64,000 bases of DNA from Selaginella moellendorffii (GCF_000143415.4 NW_003314318.1:1105394-1169393), one strand, 5' to 3'. Shown: positions 11,876 to 22,349, numbered from the stretch's first letter. Notes: a model not told the origin generated them from the sequence alone. Made by a program: numbers and translations.

Positions 11876-12929
11876 TCACGCATTCCCTAAATTCTCCTCC
11901 AATTCCCATGGTTCTTTGCAGAGTGAAAATCCTTTCCACTTTAGATAGAACTCCCTCACCTCATGTCTTTGGTACTTGCTTTTACACACATTGAGTATAG
12001 CCTTGACCTTGTATTTCTCTTCCCCTTGGATAACCTCAATTAAAAGTCTTACTTGGTCCTTGTGAAGTAGGTCCTCAAAGTATGGCTTGAGTAATTTGAC
12101 GTGAAACATAAGATGCATCTTCCCCATCTCTTAAGGAAGTTGGAGGTGGTAAGCCACCTTATCAATTCGAGCCTCAATCTCATAAAGCCCTACAAACTTA
12201 CTTAAGGAACTCAAACTCAATTTATATTCAAAAATATATACATTTTATTTTTGGGTCAATTTTTGGCTAATCCCACTTGGTAACCTTAGCTTCTTGGTGT
12301 TCAGCTACACTTTCTCCCTATGTTAGAACTCTACGTCTTGGCACTTCGGGTTCATATATTTAATTTGCCTTTGTTGAGCCTGTTCCAAGGAATCCCTCAA
12401 TAAATTCTAAATATTAAGTTTTTTCGCCGTGAATACCTCTACTGTAGATAGCTCTTTATGATACTCAACCACGTTAAGTTCTATGGGACCTTCAACAACT
12501 CACCCATGGACTCACCCCGATACTCAAATATGATAAGTTGTTATAGCACATTTTCACAAGTCCCAAATGACTTACTTAATCAGTCTAGTCTCTAGAGATA
12601 TAGTATTACAAATAATTTTCTAACTACCTATTCACCCTTTCAATTTATCCATCTGTCAAAAAGTGTTATTGCCATCATACTTGACTCATTACCCAATACC
12701 TATCTGTGGGTGATAGGCTATATTGAATATTAACTTGGTGTGATACTGTTCTAGGAGAGTTTTCTAGATTCTATTGGTGAAAATCTTATCTCGATTTGAG
12801 ATAATCTTTTCTATCCTTCCCCACGCTGTTCAAAGAATAGTTTAGCTACATCTTTTGCATCCACTTCCATTATGGTGGGTATGAAATGTACCATCTTAGA
12901 AAACTGGTCCACCACCATGAATATTGCAT
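11876..12929 (-). pseudogene. Ty3/gypsy chromovirus, integrase end and chromodomain (decayed)
   Basis: Minus strand. 12127-11876 encodes the typical integrase tail and chromodomain: FHVKLLKPY, then a GEEKYKV...IL stretch, then YLKWKGF and WELEENL, the chromodomain signature of chromoviruses. Upstream, 12925-12650 carries remnants of the integrase core (FMVVDQFSKMVHFIP; then NIAYHPQ), broken by stops and frameshifts. This is the distal part of an element whose gag, protease, reverse transcriptase and RNase H lie at 18.5-21.2 kb; the LTR element at 12930-18502 separates the halves. Confidence 0.8.
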
Positions 12930-13328
12930 TGGAGAAGGGAGAAATAGACAAGCTCGAGGATTCAAGCTTAGGAAAGTAAACTTGAGAGGTTCAAGGTTAG
13001 GACTGTATTCCTAACCTTGACGTGAGCAGTAGTGACTATAAAAGTAGGACTTAAAATGTTTTTAGACTTATCCCTAATACAAAATACATTGCAATACATC
13101 GTCGTTCTACCTATCTCTTCGGCCCTTCACAACAATGTCTTACTTACCCACCGCCTTCAAGGGATCAAAGGCGTGGGACTAGCACCTTCAAGCACATGTT
13201 CACAGTCTCTACTTGGCTTGGCACAAGCAGGTAAGTGCACACATCTCGTAGTGTAGTTTTAGTTTTAGGGACTAGATTAGATTTGAATCTCCTAGGAAGA
13301 TCTCGTGTGGACATTTCCTCCCAGTCCA
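12930..13328 (+). repeat. Left LTR
   Basis: Starts TGGAGAAGGG and ends CCCAGTCCA. It matches 18104-18502 base for base with few differences (for example at 13099-13110 and 13313-13320). Similarity continues eight bases further, so the exact end could be 13336. Few mismatches suggest a fairly recent insertion. Confidence 0.85.
13037..13043 (+). promoter_or_regulatory. TATA box in the left LTR
   Basis: TATAAAA, repeated at 18211-18217 in the right LTR. It is placed as expected for the U3 promoter driving the element's transcript. Confidence 0.5.
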
Positions 13329-13350
13329 GAGATTTCAAGGAGTTTTTCAC

Positions 13351-13368
13351 TGGCGACCACGGTGGGAT
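13351..13368 (+). other. Candidate primer-binding site
   Basis: TGGCGACCACGGTGGGAT starts with TGG, complementary to a tRNA CCA end, and resembles the TGGCGACTCC-type sites of plant Tat/Ogre elements. It lies 14-22 bases after the LTR, more than the usual 0-5, so the call is tentative. Confidence 0.4.
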
Positions 13369-13728
13369 ACGGTGACATGAAGAGCTCATGGAATAGAGCA
13401 GACCAAGACGCTCATTTCCCCCAAAACTTCAAGGAAAACAGACCAAAGACGCACAAGAAAATGGCATAGGAAGAAAAAACCCCAAAAATCAAGAAAAACA
13501 AGACCGTAAAACAAAAACGGTGGAAGAGCATGAAGGAATGAAGAAAAAAAAATGGAGCGTAAGACCAAAAGATGAAGAACACTTGAAGTTGAAGCCACCC
13601 AAGTCATGGAAAACTTGGAGCATACGCGTAACTGTTTTTGGCGAGAGGTTGAAGAAAGCGAATATTCCAAGGATCTGCGATAAGGAAACGACCAAGGGAA
13701 AATTCTAGCGGCTGGAGATGGAGGAAGA

Positions 13729-13923
13729 ATGAAAAAGCACGACTGCCCATTTGGAGATACAAGCTGCACAAGATACAAGGACTGCCTTTTGTGTGGATTC
13801 AGAAATTGTGCTAAACCATACAAGCAATGCTATCCAAAATGGCGATGCGACACTTGCAAACAAGCAAAAGCAAGACTGCGAATCAGGGATGACATTGCCG
13901 CAACAAAAGAGAGAAAGAAATGA
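13729..13923 (+). CDS. Small cysteine-rich frame of the LTR element
   Basis: 64 codons with nine cysteines in closely spaced pairs (CLLCGFRNC; CYPKWRCDTCK) and a basic tail. This looks like a small metal-binding or nucleic-acid-binding peptide, but no family is recognised. It lies between the left LTR and the larger upstream frame. Another frame runs through the same bases, so it may be chance. No initiation context supports it beyond the ATG. Confidence 0.25.
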   Translation: MKKHDCPFGDTSCTRYKDCLLCGFRNCAKPYKQCYPKWRCDTCKQAKARLRIRDDIAATKERKK

Positions 13924-14204
13924 GAAGAAATAGCCCACAAAAATGACATCAAAAAGAGTGACGATAGTTTAAAAAAAAGAAGAAAAACAGAGCACTAGTT
14001 GCTTTCAAGAATTCAAAGAAACAGTCTTGCGACTATTACACAATTTGTCCAGCAAATTGAAAGAACCAAAGGGGAGGAATGATAAAAGAGAATGAACAAT
14101 CACCAAAATTTTGTAGCCCACATGAGGAGAGCGATAACAATGACGCAAAATGGAAATTTTGGGCTTGCACGAGAGACTAGCAAGATGAGGAAATCCCTCG
14201 ATAG

Positions 14205-15137
14205 ATGCAAGACTCTCAAAACTTTTTAGAAGCCAGCAGGCAGCTGCCATCTGAGATTCAGGAACGAATCTTTAATTTAGTTCACAACACATTAGACAAG
14301 GAGAACTATACACCAATTTGCAACAGCGCTATCATACACGGCGCACAGTTTATAGGAAAACAAGATAAACAAGAATTGTATACGTGGAGAATCATCCTCG
14401 AGCTCTCGTGGAGATCTTTCGTGTACATCAATCAAGAATTTATTTGTCTTAAGGAAGAAGTTGAGTGGCATACTTGGGACGCTGTCACTCGAATTTACGA
14501 AGAAATTCCAAGGTTCCTGCTTAGAGAAATATAGGAAATACTTGGACAGCAATTTGTAAAAGGATTTATTACACCGGTTGGAAGCGCAATACATGAGCTT
14601 ACTAACCTCAAGATAAAGGAAGGACTGTGGGCAAAAGAGCGTTGGATAGATCCACGCACGCATAGGCTTAAAGCAACAAAAATTTGTTGGAATCCATACC
14701 TTGACGTGTGGACACCATTTGAGAAGAAAAACATACAGGAATCACGAAGTTGGAAACCCGTATCAATCGGAGAAGGAGAAGTGAGAACATTAAAAATACA
14801 ACCACTGCTGTATTCAGCATTTTCAAATATTACTATCGACTGGGAAACACAAATGCTCATAGTGAGAGCTCACATTCCCGTACAACCAACATATTGTAAG
14901 AGACCAAAACAATTATTCAAGAATTTAGAAAAGATTGGACTCCTAAAGAGAGTTGCAATCGTTTGCATACCTGCTCGATCCCAAAGTTGGAGAGCAGCAC
15001 CAAATATTACTAGCGAACAGCTACACCGATCAATTTATGACACAACCAACCTCCTTCCAACAAACAAAATCGTGCTTACTTACACCACCAGATTTTTCAA
15101 ATACAAGACCTTTCCTAAGCTAGACTCAGGAAAGTGA
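14205..15137 (+). pseudogene. Upstream ORF of the LTR element, one amber stop
   Basis: One reading frame of about 310 codons, open from ATG 14205 to TGA 15135-15137 except for a single TAG at 14532-14534 (context REI-TAG-EIL). I recognise no domain. The sequence is Trp- and basic-rich with alternating helical segments, and its codon use resembles the gag frame. Tat/Ogre elements carry an extra ORF before gag, so position fits. The single stop may be a nonsense mutation or, less likely, a read-through codon; the gag frame also ends in TAG with an open frame behind it. Confidence 0.5.
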
Positions 15138-15427
15138 CCTCGAGAAGAAACTCGGGAAGAATCGAGAAAGAAAAACTTGATTGAAGACTCAAGACACAAG
15201 AGCTTGACTTCGTATTTATACAACAAAACCAAACTTGCAGAAGACTCAAAACACAAGAGCTTGACTTCGCATTTATACTACAAAATCAAAACTTGCAACA
15301 GACTCAAGATGTAAGAGCTTGACTTTGCAATCTATGAAAAACAACACTTGACTCCAGACAACTTAGGCAAAACATAAATTCAGGAAACTTACCTCAACAT
15401 TCAAGTTGAGAAGACTCAGCAAACTGA

Positions 15428-15742
15428 ATGTACAAACACAAACCAGACCCAATCAAGATCCGGGAAAGAGATCTTCGACAAAAGAATCGAGAAGTGAAAA
15501 AGGAAGGGATAGAAAAAGAGAAATTAGAACAACAACAGCAACAAATTTTAGAAACGATATTAGAGAAGTACGACAAGGAGGATAAAGAAATTCAAGTTGC
15601 TGAGTCGAACAACTTAGCCAAAGATAACAAAGACATAAATATTGAAGGTGCCCCAGAGTTTGAGGCATTTGAAGAAGTAAAATACATAGCACCAAAGTTT
15701 TACTCAAATCCAGACTCACCAGAACAACAATTTCACCAATAA
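15428..15742 (+). CDS. Coiled-coil protein of the LTR element
   Basis: 104 codons ending 16 bases before the gag start. It is highly charged: a Lys/Arg/Glu-rich first half with a run of five Gln near residue 40, then an acidic second half. The heptad-like first 55 residues predict a coiled coil. No known domain. Given its position it may be an accessory or assembly protein, or the amino-terminal part of gag expressed separately; both are guesses. Confidence 0.4.
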   Translation: MYKHKPDPIKIRERDLRQKNREVKKEGIEKEKLEQQQQQILETILEKYDKEDKEIQVAESNNLAKDNKDINIEGAPEFEAFEEVKYIAPKFYSNPDSPEQQFHQ

Positions 15743-15757
15743 AGTCTACAACTTCAA

Positions 15758-17563
15758 ATGGCAATCATCAATCCAGCAACAGCCATAGGGAATATGATTT
15801 CCTATCCCATTTTTACTGGTGGAAAAACTGAAGATGCAAACCAGCATCTTAAACAATTTGATCAAATTGTAAAGATGAACAAACAGGAAATGCATCGGGA
15901 AATACTTTTCCCATACACACTTAAGGGAAAAGCACTCGATTGGCATAATACACTCGATGATGCTTTGACCCATGATGAAAAGGTCACACAATTCAAGGAA
16001 CAATTCCAGACTGGAGGAACTCAAGAAGAACACTATGAGATCATCAAGAACTTCAAACAAAAACCACGTGAAGGTATTCAAGATTACACTCGAAGATTTA
16101 AGTTCCATGCAAAGTGTTGCAAGGATTTGATAAAGGAAAAAGGAAAAAGCTTGTCCTATATACAAGGCCTTAAAGAAATCTATAGAAACATGGTAGCACT
16201 TGCTGCTGCAGCAGAGAATCCGGATGAAGAAAATGTCAATACACTCTCCAAAGAAATCTTGACATTAGAAAAACGATTTAAGCAATTCACAAAAGCGGGA
16301 CCTTCACAAACCGATGATAGTTCAGATGATGAAGAAGAGGAAGAAATCCGCATCAAGACAAAGAAGAAACCATCAAAAAAACAAGACTTGAAGGAAATAA
16401 TCAGGAAAATCTCACAAACCGAACTCAAGGAAGGAGTGTGGTGTACAAAGTGTAAAAATGAAGGACATACATATTTGGAATGCAAATTTCAGCTTCCAAA
16501 ATGTCAAATTTGCGATAGAGAAGGCCATATAGCCAAGAATTGCCGATTTAGGAATACAATGGAAGTTTCAAGAATCGAGAATACTTCTCGTCGAGAGCCC
16601 AATCTTCGATATCAAGGAAACTGGAATCAAAATGCACGACCACCACGCAATGAACCTCCAAGATATAACAATTATTATCAACGTGATGATAATTTGTACA
16701 ATCAAAGAGGAAACTTTTACCGTCAGAACAATCGCAACTACAATAGAATACCCCCTCAAGATCAAAGACCAAACAACTATTCTGGAAATTATGGAAGAAA
16801 CTACAATACATATCAGCAACGTGATGGACCTCATGACAACTACCAATGTCCTCCCCCACAAAATTACAATTATGATCAAGAACCATATCGCAACTATAAT
16901 CAAAGACCACCTCAAGCTCAAGGTTACAATTACAACCAGCGACCTGCACCACAACAAGATAATCGACCTCGGCAACCTTACCAAAATGCAAATCGTGAAA
17001 ATAACCAAATCGTAAACAATCAAGCTCCAAGAGCAAGACCATCTGCAGCACGGAATGTTGAGGTCGAAGTCGAAGACTCACAAACTTATGAAGAACTAGC
17101 AATACGAGCAATCACGAGACAACAATACAAGTATCAACAACCAGATAATTTGGAAGAACAAGATCACGATGATGAACTGGAAATTATCCCAGAAACCGAA
17201 TGGAAGAAAAGCAAGAAAATACTTAAAGAAATTCAAGCTGAATTGCAAGCACAAGATCCAGAAACAATCAAAGAACATGACAAACAATCAAACCATCAAG
17301 AAACAAAAAGTTTTACCCAAGAGGAGCTGGCACCTGTTCAGCAGAAAGAAAAGTTTCATGTCGAAGAGCAAGCTGAAGCAAGGTTGAAGCAAAACCTGGT
17401 GGAAGATGAACAGCCTGATCAGATTGAGCAACCAGCAGAAGAAGACGAAGACCTGCAGTGGATAAAGGAGTTTCAGACGCAGGAACTTGAGGTGGTGCTT
17501 CCGAAGTTTTGTGAGCAGACGGAGCAGAAGAAAAATTCAGTGCCAGAGTTTGACAAGGAATAG
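15758..17563 (+). CDS. gag: Gag protein with two CCHC zinc knuckles
   Basis: 601 codons. Residues ~15-130 are the retrotransposon Gag core (FTGGKTEDANQHLKQF; LKGKALDWHNTL; FKEQFQ), which builds the particle shell. An acidic stretch (DDEEEEE) near 190 follows, then two zinc knuckles: C229-x2-C232-x4-H237-x4-C242 and C249-x2-C252-x4-H257-x4-C262, which bind RNA. Residues ~290-440 are a long Asn/Gln/Tyr/Arg-rich disordered tract, and the tail is Glu-rich. The frame closes with TAG at 17561-17563, and the same frame stays open behind it up to the gap. No protease or polymerase follows. It is the best preserved gene of the element. Confidence 0.85.
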   Translation: MAIINPATAIGNMISYPIFTGGKTEDANQHLKQFDQIVKMNKQEMHREILFPYTLKGKALDWHNTLDDALTHDEKVTQFKEQFQTGGTQEEHYEIIKNFKQKPREGIQDYTRRFKFHAKCCKDLIKEKGKSLSYIQGLKEIYRNMVALAAAAENPDEENVNTLSKEILTLEKRFKQFTKAGPSQTDDSSDDEEEEEIRIKTKKKPSKKQDLKEIIRKISQTELKEGVWCTKCKNEGHTYLECKFQLPKCQICDREGHIAKNCRFRNTMEVSRIENTSRREPNLRYQGNWNQNARPPRNEPPRYNNYYQRDDNLYNQRGNFYRQNNRNYNRIPPQDQRPNNYSGNYGRNYNTYQQRDGPHDNYQCPPPQNYNYDQEPYRNYNQRPPQAQGYNYNQRPAPQQDNRPRQPYQNANRENNQIVNNQAPRARPSAARNVEVEVEDSQTYEELAIRAITRQQYKYQQPDNLEEQDHDDELEIIPETEWKKSKKILKEIQAELQAQDPETIKEHDKQSNHQETKSFTQEELAPVQQKEKFHVEEQAEARLKQNLVEDEQPDQIEQPAEEDEDLQWIKEFQTQELEVVLPKFCEQTEQKKNSVPEFDKE

Positions 17564-18069
17564 GCAGCAGCTGGTCAAGCTGGCTTGGAGCAGAAAGCTG
17601 TTGTGAAGAAGAAAGAAGAAGATGTTAGACAACAAAGAGGTGTAGAAGTTCAGAACCTTGTGGAGCAGCCATCAAGAGGAGCCGTATACCCAGGCCAAAG
17701 TTTGCACTTGAAGGTGGCTGGTGTGAAGTTGGTGAAGAGACGAGGAAGTGTGTTTCTCAGGTTCTGGTGGGACAGAGGCAAGCTGGTTTCATCNNNNNNN
17801 NNNNNNNNNNNNNNNNNNNNNNNNNNNNNNNNNNNNNNNNNNNNNNNNNNNNNNNNNNNNNNNNNNNNNNNNNNNNNNNNNNNNNNNNNNNNNCAAGTCG
17901 GATGTTTAAAGTTTCGAGAAGAGGCGTTTGTGCAACTGATCTCGGGAAGAAGCTGGTCAAATTCAGATCACAAGACTTTGAGGAAGCAGCTCAGACTTAT
18001 GAAGAGGAGGAAGAGGAGGAGGAGCCACATGAGGGAGTAGCTACCCACGATGCAGCAATGGAGCAGTGA
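17564..18069 (+). other. Post-gag region with 100-N gap
   Basis: The gag frame continues past its TAG for ~76 codons (Lys/Glu-rich, then a basic stretch) to the gap at 17794-17893. After the gap come ~55 codons of Glu-rich sequence in a frame that closes at 18069. No pol motif is visible. The region could be a C-terminal Gag extension reached by read-through, or untranslated. Confidence 0.4.
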
Positions 18070-18103
18070 CTGCGGGACGCACCACAAGGCAGTCGTGGGA
18101 GAG

Positions 18104-18502
18104 TGGAGAAGGGAGAAATAGACAAGCTCGAGGATTCAAGCTTAGGAAAGTAAACTTGAGAGGTTCAAGGTTAGGACTGTATTCCTAACCTTGACGTGAG
18201 CAGTAGTGACTATAAAAGTAGGACTTAAAATGTTTTTAGACTTATCCCTAATACAAAATACATTGCAATACATCGTCTTTTTGCCTATCTCTTCGGCCCT
18301 TCACAGCAATGTCTTACTTACCCACCGCCTTCAAGGGATCAAAGGCGTGGGACTAGCACCTTCAAGCACATGTTCACAGTCTCTACTTGGCTTGGCACAA
18401 GCAGGTAAGTGCACACATCTCGTAGTGTAGTTTTAGTTTTAGGGACTAGATTAGATTTGAATCTCCTAGGAAGATCTCGAGTGGACGTTTCCTCCCAGTC
18501 CA
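18104..18502 (+). repeat. Right LTR
   Basis: Same 399 bases as the left LTR with about seven differences. It is preceded by the short purine tract GTGGGAGAG, a plausible plus-strand primer. Beyond it the older chromovirus integrase resumes. Confidence 0.85.
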
Positions 18503-19029
18503 GAAATTTCCAAACTTTGTAACAAGCCCCTATTAGCCTTAGTAACAACTTTGATTTGCTAACATGTTGGATATATCTTTACATAGTCTTAGACATCTTT
18601 AGCTATATCTGGTCAATAATACGTTCTCTTGAGAAAGTTTACTGTATTAGGCACTCTACTGTGTCCTACAAAAGATCTATCATCACACTCTTTTAAGGCT
18701 ATCTTTTTTAGTTCCCCTTGTGGAACATACACCTTTGTCTATTTATTGAGTCTATTGAATTTTATATAACCTGTTTTTTCTTTTATATATGGCTTGCCTC
18801 TCTAGTGAGCATTTTGTGCCTCTTGGTTCTTTAGCAACACTTCTTATACTAGACCATCATCCTCATATGCCATTTGCACCTCATCGCAAAATGTTGTTAT
18901 GTTAGATATCGCCAACTTTAAATTTGTTTTTCGACTTAGAGCATTTGTTGCAACATTGTTCTTCCCAGGTTTATATAGAATCTCACAATCAAATTTAGCC
19001 AAAGTATTGGCCCACTAACCTTGTTTTCT

Positions 19030-19383
19030 TCACAAATTAGGCTGTGATAAAAAGTGTTTTATTGCCACATTATTTATGTATACCTTGAAGTGTCTCCTAA
19101 GGTAGTGTTGCCACTCCTTAAGTGCTTTGACCACCGCAAGCAGTTCCTTTTCGTGGGTAGGCCACTTTTGTTGAGCCTTGTCCAACTTTTTCAAAAAGAA
19201 TGCCATTAGGTGGTTGTTTTGTTTTAAAATTATGCCTAACGCAAAGTCTGAAGCGTCTATTTCTACCTTGAAATTCTTACCAAAGTCAAGTAATGCCAAT
19301 ATGGGAATCTTCCTCAATTCCCCTTTGAGGTGGACAAATATTGTCTTGCATTTTGTTGTCCATACCATATTCTCTTTTCCCAT
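19030..19383 (-). pseudogene. RNase H domain of the chromovirus
   Basis: 118 codons still open. VEIDASDFALGIILKQ contains the first catalytic Asp; KKLDKAQQKWPTHEKELLAVVKAL carries the Glu of the active site; the segment ends with YINNVAIKHFLSQ, where the usual TDH has become NNV. This domain degrades the RNA template during reverse transcription. Confidence 0.85.
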
Positions 19384-19516
19384 TTAGTCCATTAAAGGCA
19401 AAATTACTCTCGAATAATGTTTAATAAATTTTTGATAGTAGTTGCATAATACCAAAAACACCCTTAACTCATGAACATTTCATAATCGTTCCTATTTCTA
19501 GATTGTATGGACCTTC

Positions 19517-20080
19517 TTAAGGTCCACCTAGTCTGTCTTTGCCCACCATATGTTTGAGAAACTTTACCTCTTGTTGAGCAAAATCACATTTGCTTTCTTT
19601 AGCATTCAACTTATGTTCCTTTAATTTGTTAAACACCTCCGTTAAGTGTTTGGCATGTTCTTTTAACATCTTGCTATAGATTAGGATGTCGTTAATATAG
19701 ACAACCATGAAGTGATTTAGATAAGGTACAAAAATATGGTTTATCAACACCAAAAACATTGTAGTGCATTGCACAGTCTAAAGGGCATCACTAGAAACTC
19801 AAAGCTTCCATACTGCATTTGATAAATTATCTTCTTAACATCTTCCTCTGTTACTCTAATTTGGTAATATCTTGACTTTAGGTCAATCTTGAGAATTATT
19901 TCACCTTTCCCAACCTATCAAATCCTTGTTAAAGGGTATTTATTCTTCTTTATATACTTGTTAAACAACCAGTAATCTATGCATATGTGCAGAGAGCCAT
20001 TTTTCTTTTTCACAAATAACACTAGTGCCCCATATGACAACTTGCTTAACTTAACATACATTTATCTACCAACTCCTCAA
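19517..20080 (-). pseudogene. Reverse transcriptase domain of the chromovirus
   Basis: The order of motifs is intact: [48 protein letters not shown], then FMVVYINDILIYSK. The catalytic Y-x-D-D is changed to YIND, and stops interrupt the frame between 19.77 and 20.08 kb. It is non-functional. Confidence 0.85.
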
Positions 20081-21234
20081 GTTCACACTTAAGCTTCTTG
20101 AGTTCCTTTTCATTCAATTAATAGGGGGGATGAACCACCACCTTAGCACCCTTGACCAACTCGATCTTATGTTCTATCAGTTGTGCAAGGGGTAACCTCT
20201 ATAGTAACTCCTCTAGCATAATGTCTCGAAATTGGTTTAACACCCACTAAATCACTAAAGGTACTTCCTCTATTTCTGTCTTTTTGTCACTCCCTACTGA
20301 GAGTAAATATAAATATGCTACTTTGGTTCTTTAGTGAGTTTTCCTCTCGTGAACACTAGGTTTAAGCAGGAGTCTTTAGCCTTGCATTCCCCTACCTTTA
20401 GATCCTAGGCTTCTATCCTAGATCATTTTCCTTAGGCATTGGCTAAAACCACTACATTCCTACTTTGTCCATGCAAGGCTACCACAAATTGATTGAACCA
20501 ATCCATCTTGAAAATCACGTCAAATCCCACCATATCCAACATAGTGAATTCTATATCTACTTTACATGTCCCTATTTCAACTCCTGTCAAAGTACCTCAT
20601 CAATGATTTACTTATCTTGAATAAACTTTATAGTCTTTGGTTCACCCAATTGCTATACCATTAGTCCAGCTTGCCAGATTATGTTTACAGCCACAAAATT
20701 ATTTGAAGCACCCATGTCAATAAAGATCTTAACAAAGTTACCTCCGAACTTCCTTTGGAGGGATAGTAGATGTCACAAATGACTTTCTACCAAAGTTGCT
20801 CGTGTAATGAGTAACTTTAAGCTAAGGATTGAATCATATACCTCAATTTTGGATTTCATCTAACTTAATGGCCATATTGACTCTGACCTTATTTGGTTAG
20901 GGACATTCTTTCGAAAAGTGTCCCGCTTTATACAATTGTAGCATATATTGTTTCCCACACTACTAGTAGACATGATCTTCTTATCAGTGGGTTTATCCCT
21001 TTTTCACCTAACTCCCCCATATACTTGCTTGCTAGCTATCAGATTTGCCTTTCCAAAACCTTGAGGACTCATTCTTAGAAAAAAAATTTCAGAATTCCCC
21101 CTTGGTTTGGCTTCTTTGCTAAATATAGACCCCAACCCTATTGTGTTCCTTTTGCGCAAGTTATCATTGAAATGTACTTTAATAACTACATCCAATACTT
21201 CTTTATAAATGGTTGGGTTCTAACACATCACTAG

Positions 21235-21375
21235 ACTGTTTGATTGTGGATGATAAGCACTCGTGAAAGTGTGATGTATCCCCAACCGAGATGTCAAAAC
21301 ATGAAATGCCTTAGCCATAAATATGGGACTATTATCTGAAAGAATCCGCTCTAGACAAGAATGCTGGAACACCAC
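21235..21375 (-). pseudogene. Integrase core fragment of a second retroelement
   Basis: One minus-strand frame gives LSDN-PIFMAKAF, LGIHHTFTSAYHPQSN, the SDNG and AYHPQ signature of a Ty3/gypsy integrase core. It does not join in frame to the chromovirus above, so it is a separate remnant cut off by the large transposon that begins at 21397. Confidence 0.65.
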
Positions 21376-21396
21376 TTGATTGAGGACGAAGGGCGC

Positions 21397-21455
21397 GGAC
21401 CATACTTGAGCTCACGAGTTGAAGAGTTGAGCTCACGAGTTGAGCTCAATTTTCA
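21397..21455 (+). repeat. Left terminal inverted repeat
   Basis: GGACCATACTTGAGCTCACG begins it; the TTGAGCTCACGAGTTGA word is repeated twice, giving a partly palindromic end. It matches the reverse complement of 35150-35210 with one internal length difference. Confidence 0.55.
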
Positions 21456-21810
21456 ATTGTAATTTAGTACAAACATTATAAATTTTAAAATTTTAAGGTT
21501 ATGGCAAACCTAATAATTTAATAACTCTCTATATATTATATAGATAAAAATGTTCTAAAGAACACATTTTGTTCTAATAATTTAAATATTTACTACATGC
21601 AATGATAGGGACATTTGTTAGAACATAAAATAAAATGTTTGAAAAAAGAGTATTCTTGTCACTTCTTTAAATTTGTACTCTATGCTTTCTGGCTAGTAAA
21701 TGTTAGGTTTGTCAGAATTAAAAAATTATTAAATTTGAAATAAGATTCTATGTGAAACCATATAACCGTTTGAAAGGAAAAAAAATAACCGTTGATATAA
21801 GCTTATTGCA

Positions 21811-21817
21811 TATAAAA
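21811..21817 (+). promoter_or_regulatory. TATA box of the left zinc-finger gene
   Basis: TATAAAA 122 bases before the ATG at 21933, in an otherwise AT-rich terminal region of the transposon. The spacing suits a plant core promoter with a ~90-base leader. Confidence 0.4.
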
Positions 21818-21932
21818 GAAAGACTTGGTTCTTTGTAGAATACATTCTTGAGGGGTTTGTCGTAGCATACTGTCTAGAATTTATAAATCTTCATTCACAC
21901 TCTCATTCGAAAAAAGGGAAATACACCCACAA

Positions 21933-22349
21933 ATGTCTATGGGTTCTAGTGTTGGTAATTTTAACTCTCACAATCTTTCTTCCCAGGGCTCAAGGGCTAG
22001 GAGATGCAATAACTATCCCATTGCACAGTATAACCAAATCACACAAGAGAATGAAAGAGAGGATAGTGAGGATAGTGATCATGAGTTGGAGATAAATGCA
22101 ATGACAGAGGGTGCAACAAATTGGGTGAAAAAGAATGCCCTCTTACTTGTTTTAGAAAAGTGCAGTTCTGCCACTTTCAAGAAGTGCCCCATATGTTTTC
22201 TAGCGTCTGGTGGAAACAATGGCAATGATCAGTATGATGGTATATATGCTCTTGCGACACACTACAACATCACGCACCCGAAAGACTACCATGAAATCTT
22301 TTTTGAGATGGTAAAGACAGAAATGGAGACACACGAGTACTATGGGTAG
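21933..22349 (+). CDS. Small zinc-finger protein of the transposon
   Basis: 138 codons, no intron. A Ser/Asn/Arg-rich start is followed by an acidic stretch (EREDSEDSDHELE). Residues ~78-120 contain KKCPICFLAS...ALATHYNITH, a C-x2-C with downstream His residues spaced like a C2H2-type finger. The partner gene at 33443-33907 has the same CPIC-[FY] start of its finger, and both lie just inside the transposon ends. A role in binding the ends or in silencing escape is possible but unproven. The frame is intact. Confidence 0.6.
   Translation: MSMGSSVGNFNSHNLSSQGSRARRCNNYPIAQYNQITQENEREDSEDSDHELEINAMTEGATNWVKKNALLLVLEKCSSATFKKCPICFLASGGNNGNDQYDGIYALATHYNITHPKDYHEIFFEMVKTEMETHEYYG

Larger units (their letters stand above)
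12930..18502 (+). mobile_element. LTR retrotransposon with gag but no pol (TR-GAG-like)
   Basis: Direct repeats 12930-13328 and 18104-18502 (399 bp, TG...CA, about seven mismatches by eye) bound a 4.8 kb interior. In order the interior holds a small Cys-rich frame, a ~310-codon frame with one amber stop, a 104-aa coiled-coil protein, and a 601-aa Gag with two CCHC knuckles. No protease, reverse transcriptase, RNase H or integrase is visible between gag and the right LTR; 100 N at 17794-17893 cannot hide them. The element therefore depends on another element for copying. It lies inside the integrase of an older chromovirus. An extra frame before gag and the tRNA-like site at 13351 recall the Tat/Ogre lineage; that placement is inference. 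Confidence 0.8.
18503..21230 (-). pseudogene. Ty3/gypsy chromovirus gag-pol (decayed)
   Basis: Minus strand, reading from 21.2 kb down: Gag remnant with a frame-shifted zinc knuckle near 20.94 kb (CYNC..., then GHFSKEC in another frame); aspartic protease near 20.73 kb (KIFIDMGASNNF, normally D-[ST]-G-A); reverse transcriptase 20.05-19.52 kb; RNase H 19.38-19.03 kb; integrase zinc domain near 18.65 kb and the start of the integrase (VVTKANRGLLQSLEI) near 18.53 kb. Stops and shifts occur throughout. The integrase continues at 12929 after the younger insertion, with about 50 bases missing. Confidence 0.85.

Noticed and set aside
16548..17111. Two long minus-strand frames over gag
   Set aside because: Antisense shadows of the Asn/Gln/Tyr-rich tract of Gag.
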